A stretch of 64,000 nucleotides of DNA, taken from positions 18,266,501-18,330,500 of the forward strand of contig NC_051094.1 of assembly GCF_901709675.1 (NCBI RefSeq). The letters are read 5' to 3'. Below the pieces are notes generated by a model. The model was given only the letters and a program-made list of their open reading frames with translations. It did no database searches and was not told the origin of the DNA. This document shows positions 1-54,455 of the stretch, piece by piece; position 1 is the stretch's first letter; every line of letters starts with the position of its first letter. Source of the stretch: Syngnathus acus (taxonomy: Eukaryota; Chordata; Actinopteri; Syngnathiformes; Syngnathidae). The position numbers were made by a program, and so were the translations under genes.

Positions 1-258
1 GCCTCGCGGGTACAACAGCTATTCGGTGACGCCCCCTGACTATAGTTGCCGTAATGTTGGGAAGCGATGCGACCTTGTAATTTACTAGTCGTACTAAAAC
101 GTACTGAAACATTTTGGCAGAGCACTGTGTACAACCAGTATGGATCAACAAATTCATCAATTGATCCATATATAAGGCGCTCTGCATTATAAGGCGCACT
201 GTGTTTTTTTTAGTAAAATGTAAGTTTTTAGGTGCGCCTAATAGTGCGGAAAATACGG
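1..258. mobile_element. Right end of MITE family A (CCGTATTTTCC ends)
   Basis: The first 258 bases match the last part of the two complete 1360-bp copies at 42099-43458 and 51087-52446. The fragment ends in GCGGAAAATACGG followed by TA, the family's terminal inverted repeat and TA target. The rest of this copy lies before the window. It carries no coding sequence. Confidence 0.85.
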
Positions 259-327
259 TATATATATATATATATAATCCCCCCGCTACTTTTCCGTGTT
301 TTTTCACATTTGCCATTCTCATCCCTG
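259..327. repeat. (TA)n tract and end fragment of composite family G
   Basis: A short TA run (259-276) follows the MITE end. Bases 283-327 match the right terminus of the composite element at 21675-22747 (CCGCTAC...CATTTGCC...CTCATCCCTG), so this is a solo end of that family. Nothing recognisable is seen from 328 to 494. Confidence 0.6.
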
Positions 328-494
328 CTATAAACATATGTACACTTATAGAAATCCCATCTTAATGGTAATATGAGAGAATAGGGAGTAATGCACTTCA
401 CAGATAAAAAATGTTCTGTCAGTGTGGCATGCCATTTATAGTGGCTGGTATTATAGTAGCAGGCTTTGAGAGACCTTGATACATTTAAATAAGG

Positions 495-647
495 CCACGC
501 AGCTAACGCTCACCATGCAGCTGACGCTCGCCACGCAGCTGACGCTCGCCACGCAGCTAACGCTCGCCACGCAGCTAACGCTCGCCACGCAGCTAACGCT
601 CGCCACGCAGCTAACGCTCGCCACGCAGCTAACGCTCGCCACGCAGC
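495..647. repeat. 18-bp minisatellite, about 8.5 copies
   Basis: A unit close to CTAACGCTCGCCACGCAG is repeated head to tail; the first two or three units carry substitutions (CTGACG, CACCATG). Because 18 is divisible by 3 it stays open in several frames on both strands, which explains short repetitive open frames here. No coding role is inferred. Confidence 0.9.
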
Positions 648-824
648 AGATTTCAAGAGTGAAAGAAACTAACGTGGAGTGGAATTAAAAAAACCAAGGA
701 TCTTGAGTGAAAAGAAAATACGCTTGGAGCAATATTTTCTACCTAGCCTGGACGCGCTGCCATCACGGCGCCTCTGAGCCAGTGTTGAAACTCTGTTGGA
801 CACTCTTTCTACCACCTTTTTACC

Positions 825-1300
825 ATGCCAACGAAAGTGGAAAAAGAGCTTAAGGAAGCGCTCGATTTTCTGACTGCGGAGATGGAGGCCGTCAGACTAG
901 AGCAGAAAACAATTCTCAACTTGGTTGAAGAAGTTAAAACACTACGACTACAACTCAATGAGAAGGAGAAAACAATCGCACATTTGGAAAATCGAGTGTC
1001 GGACCTCGAGCAGTACACAAGATTGAACGACATAATTGTCACTGGACTTGAGATTAAACCCTGGTCATTTGCCCGGGCGGTGGCGGGTTTCGATTAGACA
1101 AACCAGGCCGAGCAACAGGTGACAGCCTTTTTCCTGTCCAAGGGCATAGAACTGGACGGGCACCCACTCCCGCAGAGAAAGACGGGCGACAAACCTGCTG
1201 TAATACTGAGATTTGCAAACCGAAGACATAAAACGGCACTGTTAAAACAAAAGAAAATGCTGAGAGGATCCGATACCTGAATGAGCACTTGACCACAGAA
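825..1300 (+). pseudogene. LINE ORF1-like protein, broken
   Basis: The frame opens at ATG 825 with a heptad-rich, charged coiled coil (about residues 1-60: KEALDF, LEEVKTL-like, LENRVSDLEQYTR). It continues into RLNDIIVTGLE, typical of the start of the RRM-like domain of LINE ORF1 proteins. A TAG stop interrupts at 1095. The downstream sequence still reads as ORF1 (KPAVILRFANRRHKTALL), and after a frame change to about 1290 it ends in YLNEHLT. Known ORF1 proteins bind element RNA as trimers through such coiled coils. The C-terminal part is gone, joined directly to ORF2 linker sequence. Confidence 0.65.
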
Positions 1301-3707
1301 TCCCTGAGTGCTTTCAGAGCAGATCTATTGACGGAAGACTGGAATTGTGTGTATAATGAGTGTAATATAGACATAATAGCATAGGATATATTCCTAGAAA
1401 GATTTGTCATTGTATGATAAAAACTGCCCACTAAAGCAATGCATTAGGAAGCATAAGTATACAGAGTCCCCATGGATCACAAAAGGTCTAGAAAATGCCA
1501 GTAAAAAGAAAAATTCTATGTATCGAGAATTTATAAAGCATAGAACCATAGAGACAGAAATTAAGTACAAAAGATATAAAAATACGATGACGCAAATTAT
1601 GAGGAGGTGCAAGAAGGAATTCTACAGCAAGTTAATAGAGAAAAATAGAAACAATAGTAAAGGGATACGGGAGGTATTATCCGGAAAGGAGCTGCTAACA
1701 CAAAGTATCCTGAACACTTCATGGATAATGACAAGACCATAAACAATATGGAAGATGTGGTCAATGATTTGAATGTATTTTTCTGTGAATGTAGGACCGA
1801 AATTGGCTGAGGGTATCAGTGACCCGTCGATAGAGCAGGCGAGAGTAGTAGGGAGATGGTGTTGAAATGAATCCAAGTTCAATGTTCTTGAGAGCGGTTG
1901 ATGAGAAAGAAGTTTTAGCTATTATAAAATCATGCAAAAATAAAACATTTACAGATGGGAATGATGTTGATATGGCCTTAATTAAGGAAGTTGTTGATGG
2001 ACATACATCTGACATACATCTGTAATTTGTCCTTTAAAACAGGTACCTTCCGAAGCAAAATGAAAACGGCGAAGGTTATCCCACTGTATAAAACAGGAGA
2101 TAAACATCTCTTTACAAATTATAGACCTGTTTCTCTAGTATGTCAATTCTCTAAAATCTTGGAGAAGCTTTTCATTGTGTGACTGGTTAGCTTCACTAAG
2201 ATACACAACTTGCTGACAGTCAATATGGATTTAGAACAAATAGATCAACAACTATGGCACTAATGGATTAGACGGAAGAAATAACTAACTGTATTGACAA
2301 TAAGGAATATGCGGTAGGAGTATTTATTGATTTGAAAAAAGCTTTTGATACCATTGACCATAACATTTTATTGTATAAATTGGAAAGATATGGGATGAGA
2401 GGTGTAGCATTGAGCTGGTTAAAAAGTTACATTACTAATAGACAACAGTTTGTTAAGAGGGGTAATCATATATCATCATGCCTAGACATTACCTGTGGAG
2501 TCCCTCAGGGGTCAGTGCTGGGCCCCATATTATTTATTTTGTACATAAATGATATTTGTAAGGTGTCAACTATCTTTAAATGTATTATTTTTGCGGACGA
2601 CACCAACATCTTCTGTTCTGCAAATAACTTAAAGAAACTATTGGAGACTATTACAACTGAATTGTCCAAACTAAAAATATGGTTTGACATTAATAAATTA
2701 TCATTGAATGTAGACAAAACAAAACTGATGGTATTAGGAAACCGTAAAATAGATACACAGGTTCAAGTAACAATAGATAATGTCAATATTGAACAAGTTT
2801 ATGAGATCAAATTTTTAGGAGGAATATTAGACAATAAATTCTGTTGGAAACCTCATATAAGATACGTTAGAACCAAAGTAGCAAGGAGTATTGCAGTATT
2901 GTGCAGTGCAAAACATATTCTGGAGCGAAGCATGTTGTACACTCTGTATTGTGTTGTCTTGTCTTACCATATTTGACTTACTGTGTGGAGATATGGGGAA
3001 ATGCATGCATAAGCACTTTAAAACTATTAATTATACTACAGAAAAAAACTATGAGAATTGTACACAAGGTTGGATTTCGAGATCATACAAATAATTTGTG
3101 TTTAAAATCAAACGTTTTAAAGCTAATGGACTTATTCAAATTTAGACTGGCACAGATAATGTATCGAGCAAAGACTCAAAAACTCCCAGGGAACATTAAA
3201 AAAGTATTTGTTGAAAAAGATAAGGGACATAATTTGAGAGGAAAATGTAACTTTGATAAGGGGTATGCTCGCACCAATCTCAGGAGCAGGTGCATATCAT
3301 CCTATGGAGTAACTGTGTGGAATGGGCTAGGTCCATTTTTTACGTGGGCCGCATTGTAGTCATAGCTTCTTTCGGAGGGCCATTATGACTGTCAACCCAA
3401 ATAAACGTTTGAGCACCTCATATTATATACAGTAAAAGCTACAAAACAAATAACTCGTTTTCAAATCAGACGAGTAAAAACTGGTCAAATATTAAAAAAT
3501 ATATATATTATTAAAAGTGAAGACAATTTGCAATTCTAGTAATGATACACGAATTTGATGCACAATTTGTCTTCGCGGGCCACATAAAATGATGTGGCGG
3601 GCCGTATCTGGCCCCCGGGCCTTGAGTTTGACACCTGTGGGCTAGGAGATAAAATGAAGGAAAGCAGAAATATAGTTCTATTTAAAAAGAAATGTGTAAA
3701 GGAATGA
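1301..3707 (+). pseudogene. LINE ORF2: linker plus reverse transcriptase, endonuclease absent
   Basis: After an abrupt junction near 1300 the sequence reads as the ORF2 region between endonuclease and RT (LTEDWNCVYNE, YDKNCPLKQ). RT motifs follow: KVIPLYKTGD and NYRPVSLV near 2070-2130, motif A FDTIDHNILL (about 2344), motif B GVPQGSVLGPILF (about 2500), motif C FADDTNIF (about 2592), then LGNRK and a C-terminal WNGLG. Stops or frameshifts lie near 1383, 1740-1990, 2180-2330 and 2976. After the hAT MITE (3331-3637) the frame resumes (LGDKMKESRNIVLFKKK) and stops at 3705-3707. The enzyme would copy element RNA into DNA; this copy cannot. Confidence 0.85.
3331..3637. mobile_element. hAT-type MITE with 8-bp target duplication
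   Basis: Non-coding 307-bp insertion. Its right end reads GGCCTTGAGTTTGACACCTG, the reverse complement of a widespread fish hAT terminus, and an inner stretch reads GCGGGCCACATAAAATGATG. TGGGCTAG is present at 3323-3330 and again at 3638-3645. Removing one copy and the insert rejoins the LINE ORF2 frame. The left terminus is degenerate. Confidence 0.85.
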
Positions 3708-4143
3708 TAATTGCTAATTACTGAAAAGAGGAAAATGAAGGTGACTACTATCAAACGTTTTGGATTATAAGCTGTTTTTGTTGTTTTCGCTTGTTCTTTT
3801 GTAGTTTAATGTTCTCACTTGGAATTAAGTGATGGATAGGGTTAGGACATGATAAGCTTAGGCTTCTTCCTACTCCTTTTCAAACAGTGATGTATATTGT
3901 TTGTTGTTTGTTTTTTGTTGTTTGTTTTTATTGTTTTTTATTCTTTAAATCATGTTCGAAATAAAGATTCATTCATTCATAAATAAGGCTCGCATCATCC
4001 CAATATCTATATCTGGGACTTCGACTATTCAAAATTGGAAACATTTTTTATGGAAAAATATGGTTTCTTTTGACAGTGTCGTGTCAGTGTATCTACGTGT
4101 TTTTTATTAAGGCTGATTTTGCTTTATCTCTGTTAAGTGTTAG

Positions 4144-48098
<43,955 letters not shown>

Positions 48099-48186
48099 GT
48101 AGGACTTTAGCATCAATTGTTGTTCATTATACTGTGTACATATGTAATACTTGTAAATACTTCTTAGTGGACTCATGACTATATAC

Positions 48187-48453
48187 CGGTGGTTCTTAAC
48201 CTTGTTGGAGGTACCGAACCCCACCAGTTTCATATGCGCATTCACCGAACCCCTCTTTGGTGAAAAAATAATAATTCAAGACATCAATGTTTTCACTGGT
48301 GCACAAAATGAGCTGTTCATGAACATCCCATTGTTCAAAGAACAAAACCAACACAATGCATGAACTCCAAACAAGAGAAGAGGCTCTGCCGAACCCCTGA
48401 GACTGACTCACCGAACGCTTAGGGTTCGATCAAATCCAGGTTAAGAACCACTG
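48187..48453. mobile_element. hAT MITE
   Basis: Left end GGTGGTTCTTAACCTTGTTG and right end CCAGGTTAAGAACCACTG are inverse of each other. Internal repeats of CCGAACCCC. No clear duplication; MITE B abuts on the right. Confidence 0.75.
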
Positions 48454-48460
48454 TAATGCA

Positions 48461-49633
48461 CCGTATTTTCACGACCGTAAGGGGCACATAAAAGCCTTTA
48501 ATTATCTCAAAAAACGAAGGTGCGCCTTTTAATAAGGTACACCTTTTGTGTGGACCAAATTCAAAAATCTGTAAAGTTGTTTTGTGTGGCTTCCGCGATA
48601 TACAGGCGTAATATCAAGACCCGATGAGCCAATCAGAGGACATTATGTTTTACGTACGTAGATCGGGACAAAAAAAAAAACCTGAGGACTAGACGTAACA
48701 CGTAGATGAGTACGTACCTTCGCCGCCATTGGTAAATAAATACTATCGTTTTGTAAAGTTGTTTTGTGTGACTTCCGCCACACAGAGATATAATATACAG
48801 GCACCCGATGAACCAATCAGAGGACACTACGTTTTACGTAGTTCGGGGCTGTAGACCAATCAGAAGACTGGACGTGACAAGTAGAGGAATACGTACCTCC
48901 GCCGCCATTGGTATATAATACTATCGTCCGTGCAAAGTACGTACCTCCTTCGCTATTGATATGTAAATAAATATTACCGTTTGTGCAAGTCTGTAAAGTT
49001 GTTTTGTGTGGCTTCTGCCACACAGAGATGTAATAAACAGGCGTAATATATAGACCCGACGAACCAATCAGAGGACATTACGTTTTACGTAGATCGGGGC
49101 GGTAAACCAATCAGAGGACTTCACGTAACACGTAGAGTACGTACCACCGCCGCCATTGATAAATAAATACGATCGTTTGTGCAAAGAAAACAGCATTAGG
49201 ACCCTCTAAAATGGCATAGACAAAGTGACTTGCTTACGAGGCACAATTCAAGCTTCCTGGAAAGCCGGGATCATTGCCGAAGAGCAACGTGACAACGAGG
49301 AGACAATGACGAGGGAAATCGGCATGTCAGATGTCGAACTTGCCCAACTGTTTAATTTGGATACAGAAGATGAGGACTTGGACGGATTTGCGTATGAATA
49401 TTGATTAACAATAATGTGAGTACAGTAGAGTACAAGGTTAAACAGTAGAATAAAGTACAACCGAACCCACTGTCTTGCTCCTGTGACTTTTTTTTGTTTT
49501 TGTTTACCGTAAATCATGGCATGCATGCGCCCTATAATGCGGTGCGCCCTATGTGTGGATTAAATACAAAATAGACACCGTAATTTAGTCTGCGCCTTTT
49601 AACCCGAAGCACCTGATGGTCGTGAAAACACGG
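48461..49633. mobile_element. MITE family B, complete, with tandem units
   Basis: Ends CCGTATTTTCACGACCGTAA and GATGGTCGTGAAAACACGG, followed by TA. Three or more imperfect units around 'AAGTTGTTTTGTGTG', 'CCGATGAACCAATCAGAGGA' and 'CCGCCGCCATTG'. A coding relic is at 49306-49404 (MTREIGMSDVELAQLFN). 1173 bp. Confidence 0.88.
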
Positions 49634-50072
49634 TACTATGATGATGCTTTCAGGGGGCACAAAACTGCACTGATGAAACATTATACACAAACAAACCAAG
49701 TAAATTTGAGAGATTATTAGGTCTTAAAGCACTTTCCAGAGTAAGCCATTTTTGGAAAAGACTCCCCCTAAATGTCTGTCTTGCTTAAGTGTGTACACAT
49801 TGTGTCTACAATGATTTGCTATCAAAATCTCAGCAGAATTTTGTGATTGTCGAACCCGTGTTCTATTTCATTTTTTTAAGCACTCTAATCCTACAAGCTC
49901 CCCAGTTCTACTGTGGGCAGGTTACACAGCCAGCAACAATCTGGTTAAAAAGAATAAAAAACGTTTTATTGCCGTAATGCTTTCATGAGAAGTTAATGCT
50001 AATTGCTATTATAAAATGGAGTCAGGAATGCCCAAAATAAGTGCTTAAGTGCACAGTACAGTTTTCACAAAG
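49634..50072. other. Intronic spacer
   Basis: Unremarkable; no rad17 exon or element identified. Confidence 0.45.
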
Positions 50073-50209
50073 TTGGTCATAAACAGTTGTACTAGGTTCA
50101 TCTTGTTTTTTCTTTTTCAATTACTTCACTGGTTCTTCTATATCAAACAATTTGTTTTAGGTTCATTTTACCTGACATGTTTTGGCGGGTTCTTCCGCCT
50201 TCATCAGAG

Positions 50210-51086
50210 TGTCACTGATGTGGTTGTGACGCGTCTTTATCAGCTGATGGATAAAGGCGTGGCAGACCCAACAGAAGACAAGAAAAATAAACTCAAAGCA
50301 TTACTCAAACCACTACTCATGGAAAATAAAATAGACAAACAGGCATACAATCACCTAATACCCACAGCAAACATCATCCCCAGAATTTATGGCACACCAA
50401 AAATCCATAAACCAGGTACACCTCTCCGCCCCATTGTAGACAGCATAGGGTCAGTCACATACAACCTTTCAAAAGCACTCACAGAAATAATAAAACCACT
50501 ACTAGGACACACGGATCAACACTGCAAAAACTCAAAACAACTTGCTACAGAACTCGCACACATAAAAGTACAGAAAGATGAAATGCTCATATCACACGAC
50601 GTCATTTCACTCTTCACAAAAACGCCCACACAGCCCACTGTACACATAGTACATGACAGACTATCAGCAGACAGGACACTCAAGAAACGCACAAATCTAA
50701 CAGCACAAGACATCACCCAACTACTTCATTTCATAGCCACCTCCACATACTTTCAATACAGAAACACAATATACAGGCAAAAAGAGGGATTCCCCATGGG
50801 AGACCCTCTTTCTGCCATCATGTGCAATTTCTTTATGGAAGATTTAGAACAGAAGGCACTCTTAACAGCCCCGGACACATACAAACCCACGCTATGGAAA
50901 CGTTACGTTGACGACATTCTGGAAAAAACAAAAACAGGACATACACAACACCTCACAGACCATCTCAACACCATAGACACCACCGGTAACATCAAATTCA
51001 CTCATGAAGAAGAAACAGATCGATCCATAGCTTTTTTAGACATCAACATACACCACACAGACAACGGTGACATAAAAACAAAAGTA
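50210..51086 (+). pseudogene. Penelope-like reverse transcriptase part
   Basis: Open frame containing PRIYGTPKIHKPGTPLRPIV, the motif A equivalent SHDVISLFTKTP, motif B EGFPMGDPLSAIMCNFFMED, motif C RYVDDI, then RSIAFLDINIHH, in Penelope order. About 290 codons, lacking the usual N-terminal region. It ends because MITE A is inserted after KTKV. Removing MITE and one TA restores the frame into HRKPTHTDQYL (52447 onward). Penelope RT is telomerase-like and needs no LTR. Confidence 0.92.
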
Positions 51087-52446
51087 CCGTATTTTCCGCC
51101 CTAAAAGGCGCACCGGGTTATAAGGCGCACCTTCAATGAACGGCCCATTTTAAAACTTTGTCCATATATAAGGCGCACCGGATTATAAGGCGCATAAAAT
51201 AGAAGCTATACTGCATCAAACTGAGGTTGACTAGGGTTGCGGTATGCATCCACTAGCCAATAACCAACGAGCCCTCTGTAAACAATCGCGTTTCTCAAAC
51301 GATCTCCTATAAAATGATCAGAACTGACTAAAGTTCGATCTAACGCATTGGTACTACTTACCTATGTTTCCCTTCCATATCGATCCGTAGATTTACTCGA
51401 AACATTAACAGAGCAGCCTATTTTGACATGAAATAGCCTGGTACGTATAGCAGCTATCGCAATAGCATTAGCCATCCGCAAAGTCTCACGAGCCTCAGCT
51501 CGCAATCTCCCATGAGCCTCAGCAAAGTGTAAACAATCGCGTTTCTCAAACAATCTCCTATAAAATGATCGGAACTGACTAAAGTTCGATCTAACGCATT
51601 GGTACTACTTACCTATGTTTCCCTTCCATATCGATCCGTAGATTTACTCGAAACATTAACAGAGCAGCCTATTTTGACATGAAATAGCCTGGTACGTATA
51701 GCAGCTATCGCAATAGCATTAGCCATCCGCAAAGTCTCACGAGCCTCAGCTCGCAATCTCCCATGAGCCTCAGCGAAGTGTAAACAATCGCGTTTCTCAA
51801 ACGATCTCTTATAAAATGATCGGAACTGACTAAAGTTCGATCTAACGCATTGGTACTACTTACCTATGTTTCCCTTCCATACCGATCCGTAGATTTACTC
51901 GAAACATTAACAGAGCAGCCTATTTTGACATGAAATAGCCTGGTACGTATAGCAGCTATCGCAATAGCATTAGCCATCCGCAAAGTCTCATGAGCCTCAG
52001 CTCGCAATCTCCCATGAGCCTCAGCAAAGTGTAAACAATCGCGTTTCTCAAACGATCTCCTATAAAATGATCGGAACTGACTAAAGTTCGATCTAACGCA
52101 TTGGTACTACTTACCTATGTTTCCCTTCCATATCGATCCGTAGATTTACTCGAAACATTAATAGAGCAGCCTATTTTGACATGAAATAGCCTCGCGGGTA
52201 CAACAGCTATTCGGTGACGCCCCCTGACTACAGTTGCCGTAATGCTGGGAAGCGATGCGACCTTGTAATTTACTAGTCGTACTAAAACGTACTGAAACAT
52301 TTTGGCAGAGCACTGTGTACAACCAGTATGGATCAACAAATTCATCAGTTGATCCATATATAAGGCGCACTGGCCTATAAGGCGCACTGTCGGCTTTTGA
52401 GAAAATTTTAGGTTTTTAGGTGCGCCTTTTAGGGCGGAAAATACGG
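51087..52446. mobile_element. MITE family A, 1360 bp, inside the Penelope-like frame
   Basis: Same length and structure as 42099-43458: CCGTATTTTCCGCCCTAAAA to TTTTAGGGCGGAAAATACGG, TA at 51085-51086 and 52447-52448. Four tandem units of about 250 bp (51287-52190). Confidence 0.95.
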
Positions 52447-53243
52447 TACACAGAAAACCCACACACACCGACCAATACCTCCTCTGGACATCAGAACATC
52501 CCACTATACACAAACTGTCAGTAGTCAGAACACTATACGAACGCACAACAATAATCACGGATCCGGAGGACATAACACAGGAAGAAAAATACATACAACA
52601 CGCACTCAAAAAATGTCAGTATCCACAATGGGCAATAACCAAAGGTGCAGAACAGGTAAAAAACAAAAAATACAAAACACAGGAGCAAAGAAAGAAACAA
52701 ACACGGAAACCAGAACCCAGCGGAATGGTGACGTTGCCGTATGTAAGAGGAATTACGGAACGCATCAAAAGAGCCATGATAAAATACAACATAAGCACGC
52801 CTATCAAACCACATACAACACTCCGTCAGATACTGGTCCACCCAAAAGACAGAGTTAATCCGGAAAATAAATGCAATTCCATATACGAGATTCCATGCAA
52901 ATCATGCAATAAATCATATATCGGGGAGACAGGGAGGAACTTCATCACAAGAAAAACGGAACACAAGAAGGAATGTGAGAAGGAGACAGCAACAAGACAA
53001 ACAAGAGCAATAAAACTACAAGCAGAACAGGAACACTACAAGTCAGCCATCACTGACCACTGTAAAAGAGAAAACCACATCATGGACTGGGAAAAGGCCA
53101 GAGTCATCCGCACTGAAGACAACAAACATCAGCGTTGGGTCAGGGAGGCCATTGAGATCCGCAAGCGGGGCCCGAGGACCATCAACAGGGACGAGGGAGC
53201 CTACATGCTCTCTACAACCTGGAACAGCATTTTGGAGAGGTGA
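52447..53243 (+). pseudogene. Penelope-like C-terminal part with GIY-YIG nuclease
   Basis: After a frame change the sequence reads through a linker (CQYPQWAITKG), MVTLPYVRGITERI, then the GIY-YIG domain: SIYEIPCKSCNKSYIGETGR followed by R..EHKKECEKE, and later AITDHCKRENHIMDWEKARV. The catalytic Tyr, Gly, Arg and a His/Glu region are present. It ends at TGA 53241-53243 after NSILER. The first 70 codons share a frame only if one small indel near 52612 is allowed. GIY-YIG would nick the target. Confidence 0.9.
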
Positions 53244-53256
53244 ACGGACAGCAGAG

Positions 53257-53296
53257 GGCGTGGCTCACCTGTCAGATTTGACAGGTGAGCCACGCC
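53257..53296. other. Perfect 18-bp hairpin after the Penelope-like frame
   Basis: GGCGTGGCTCACCTGTCA, loop GATT, then the exact complement, 14 bases after the stop codon. It sits between the frame and the terminal repeat. Confidence 0.85.
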
Positions 53297-53337
53297 TTCA
53301 TCCATCAGCTGATAAAGACGCGTCACAACCACATCAG

Positions 53338-53385
53338 TGACACTCTGATGAAGGCGGAAGAACCCGCCGAAACATGTCAGGTAAA
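53338..53385 (+). ncRNA. Hammerhead-ribozyme-like core in Penelope terminus
   Basis: CTGATGA (53345-53351), a GGCGG/CCGCC helix, GAAAC (53369-53373) and ATGTC (53374-53378) reproduce the CUGANGA, helix II, GAAAC and UC layout. Published work describes hammerheads in Penelope-like termini. One extra A precedes helix II and helix I is weak here, so activity is uncertain. Confidence 0.5.
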
Positions 53386-53445
53386 ATGAACCTAAAACAA
53401 ATTGTTTGATATAGAAGAACCAGTGAAGTAATTGGTCATAAACAG

Positions 53446-53723
53446 TATGAGGGCAGCGAGCAACTAGTTAAGAACAAAATATCAGTATTTAATTAATATG
53501 GAAATACGGAAATTAATGGCTCACAGCTGACTTCAGCAATGACCAGGAGCTGGAGGTCAAAAACCGATTGATAAAGTTATATTGATACCAGCAATGTTAT
53601 TTGAATTTATTTGCACTATTTTGTACCACATAGTATTTGAAATATACACAATAAGTCTTAAAATCACTCGTTCTTTTTTTTTAAAATTCCTAATGATTTT
53701 TTTGTAGAAATGTAGGGCTGCAA
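53446..53723. other. Intronic spacer
   Basis: AT-rich; nothing identified. Confidence 0.45.
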
Positions 53724-53728
53724 CTTTC

Positions 53729-54120
53729 TGTCAGGATCGGAATGGAGCAGGGCGACCAAATGGAGCTCGGACTTTATTTAGGGAAAAGGGAATTGGAATG
53801 GAGCATGAAGAGAAACAGACAGGAACTGGCAAACTAACTTAACATCATCACAAAACACCAACCGGGCTGACTGACCGACAGGGATGCCAAACAGAAAACG
53901 ACCGAGGGAAAAACAGAAAGACAGGAACGAGAGACAAGCAATAATCCGACTAGGTTGTGACACGCAGACAGGACTTAAATACGCGACAGGTAACGAGAGG
54001 CAGGTGAGAATGATCACGCTGATCATGGGCACACAGGAGGGGAGGGGCGAGCACACAGACACACGGACAGAAACTATGACAATATGCGCATAATAAAACA
54101 ACCGGGGCTGAAACGTGACA
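53729..54120. mobile_element. Solo LTR, 392 bp, 5-bp duplication CTTTC
   Basis: Begins TGTCAGGATCGGAATGG and ends GCTGAAACGTGACA (TG...CA). CTTTC lies at 53724-53728 and 54121-54125. It matches no other part of the window; the style resembles fish Gypsy-type LTRs. No internal region, so probably a recombination product. Confidence 0.82.
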
Positions 54121-54125
54121 CTTTC

Positions 54126-54439
54126 TCAATCTATTTTTTTCGGATTAATCAGCTTTTTTTATTTCCAAGTCATGAAAAGTACACAAACAGGATGACGTGT
54201 TAATATTCCAGAGCTGTCAAATAATTGATTAATGTGTTTTTTTAAGTATATGTCGAGATCAAAGACCTTGACAATTTGTCATTGACCACTGCGGAAAAGT
54301 TTATATACACACCATACAAAATTGGCCAAATATGCCTTATTTCAGAACAGTAATACAGAAGCTCATGCCTTAAAATACTAATTAATTTTATTTATATACC
54401 ACCATAAACAAGATCTAAAAAGGAAGGGCTGTACAAGAA
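54126..54439. other. Intronic spacer
   Basis: No gene or element recognised. Confidence 0.45.
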
Positions 54440-54455
54440 ACAAATTGAACTAGAG

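Larger units (their letters stand above)
740..3985 (+). mobile_element. Internally deleted non-LTR retrotransposon (LINE, Jockey/CR1-like group)
   Basis: A plus-strand LINE with an ORF1-like coiled coil, then the linker and reverse transcriptase of ORF2, then a 3' UTR ending in AATAAAG and an ATTC repeat tail (3960-3985). The endonuclease that should open ORF2 is missing. A hAT-type MITE (3331-3637) splits the extreme C-terminus of ORF2. Frameshifts and stops make the copy inactive. Clade assignment is by motif style only; the 5' boundary is approximate. Confidence 0.8.
50087..53431 (+). mobile_element. Penelope-like element, 14-bp duplication, split by MITE A
   Basis: Flanked by TTGGTCATAAACAG at 50073-50086 and 53432-53445. 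The first ~150 bp and last ~135 bp are inverse copies (terminal inverted repeats). Between them is one RT plus GIY-YIG frame, interrupted at a TA by the MITE at 51087-52446. 5'-truncated compared with full Penelope-like proteins. Confidence 0.93.

Noticed and set aside
495-647. Possible CRISPR-like regular repeats
   Set aside because: Units are head to tail with no spacers, and the window is clearly eukaryotic.
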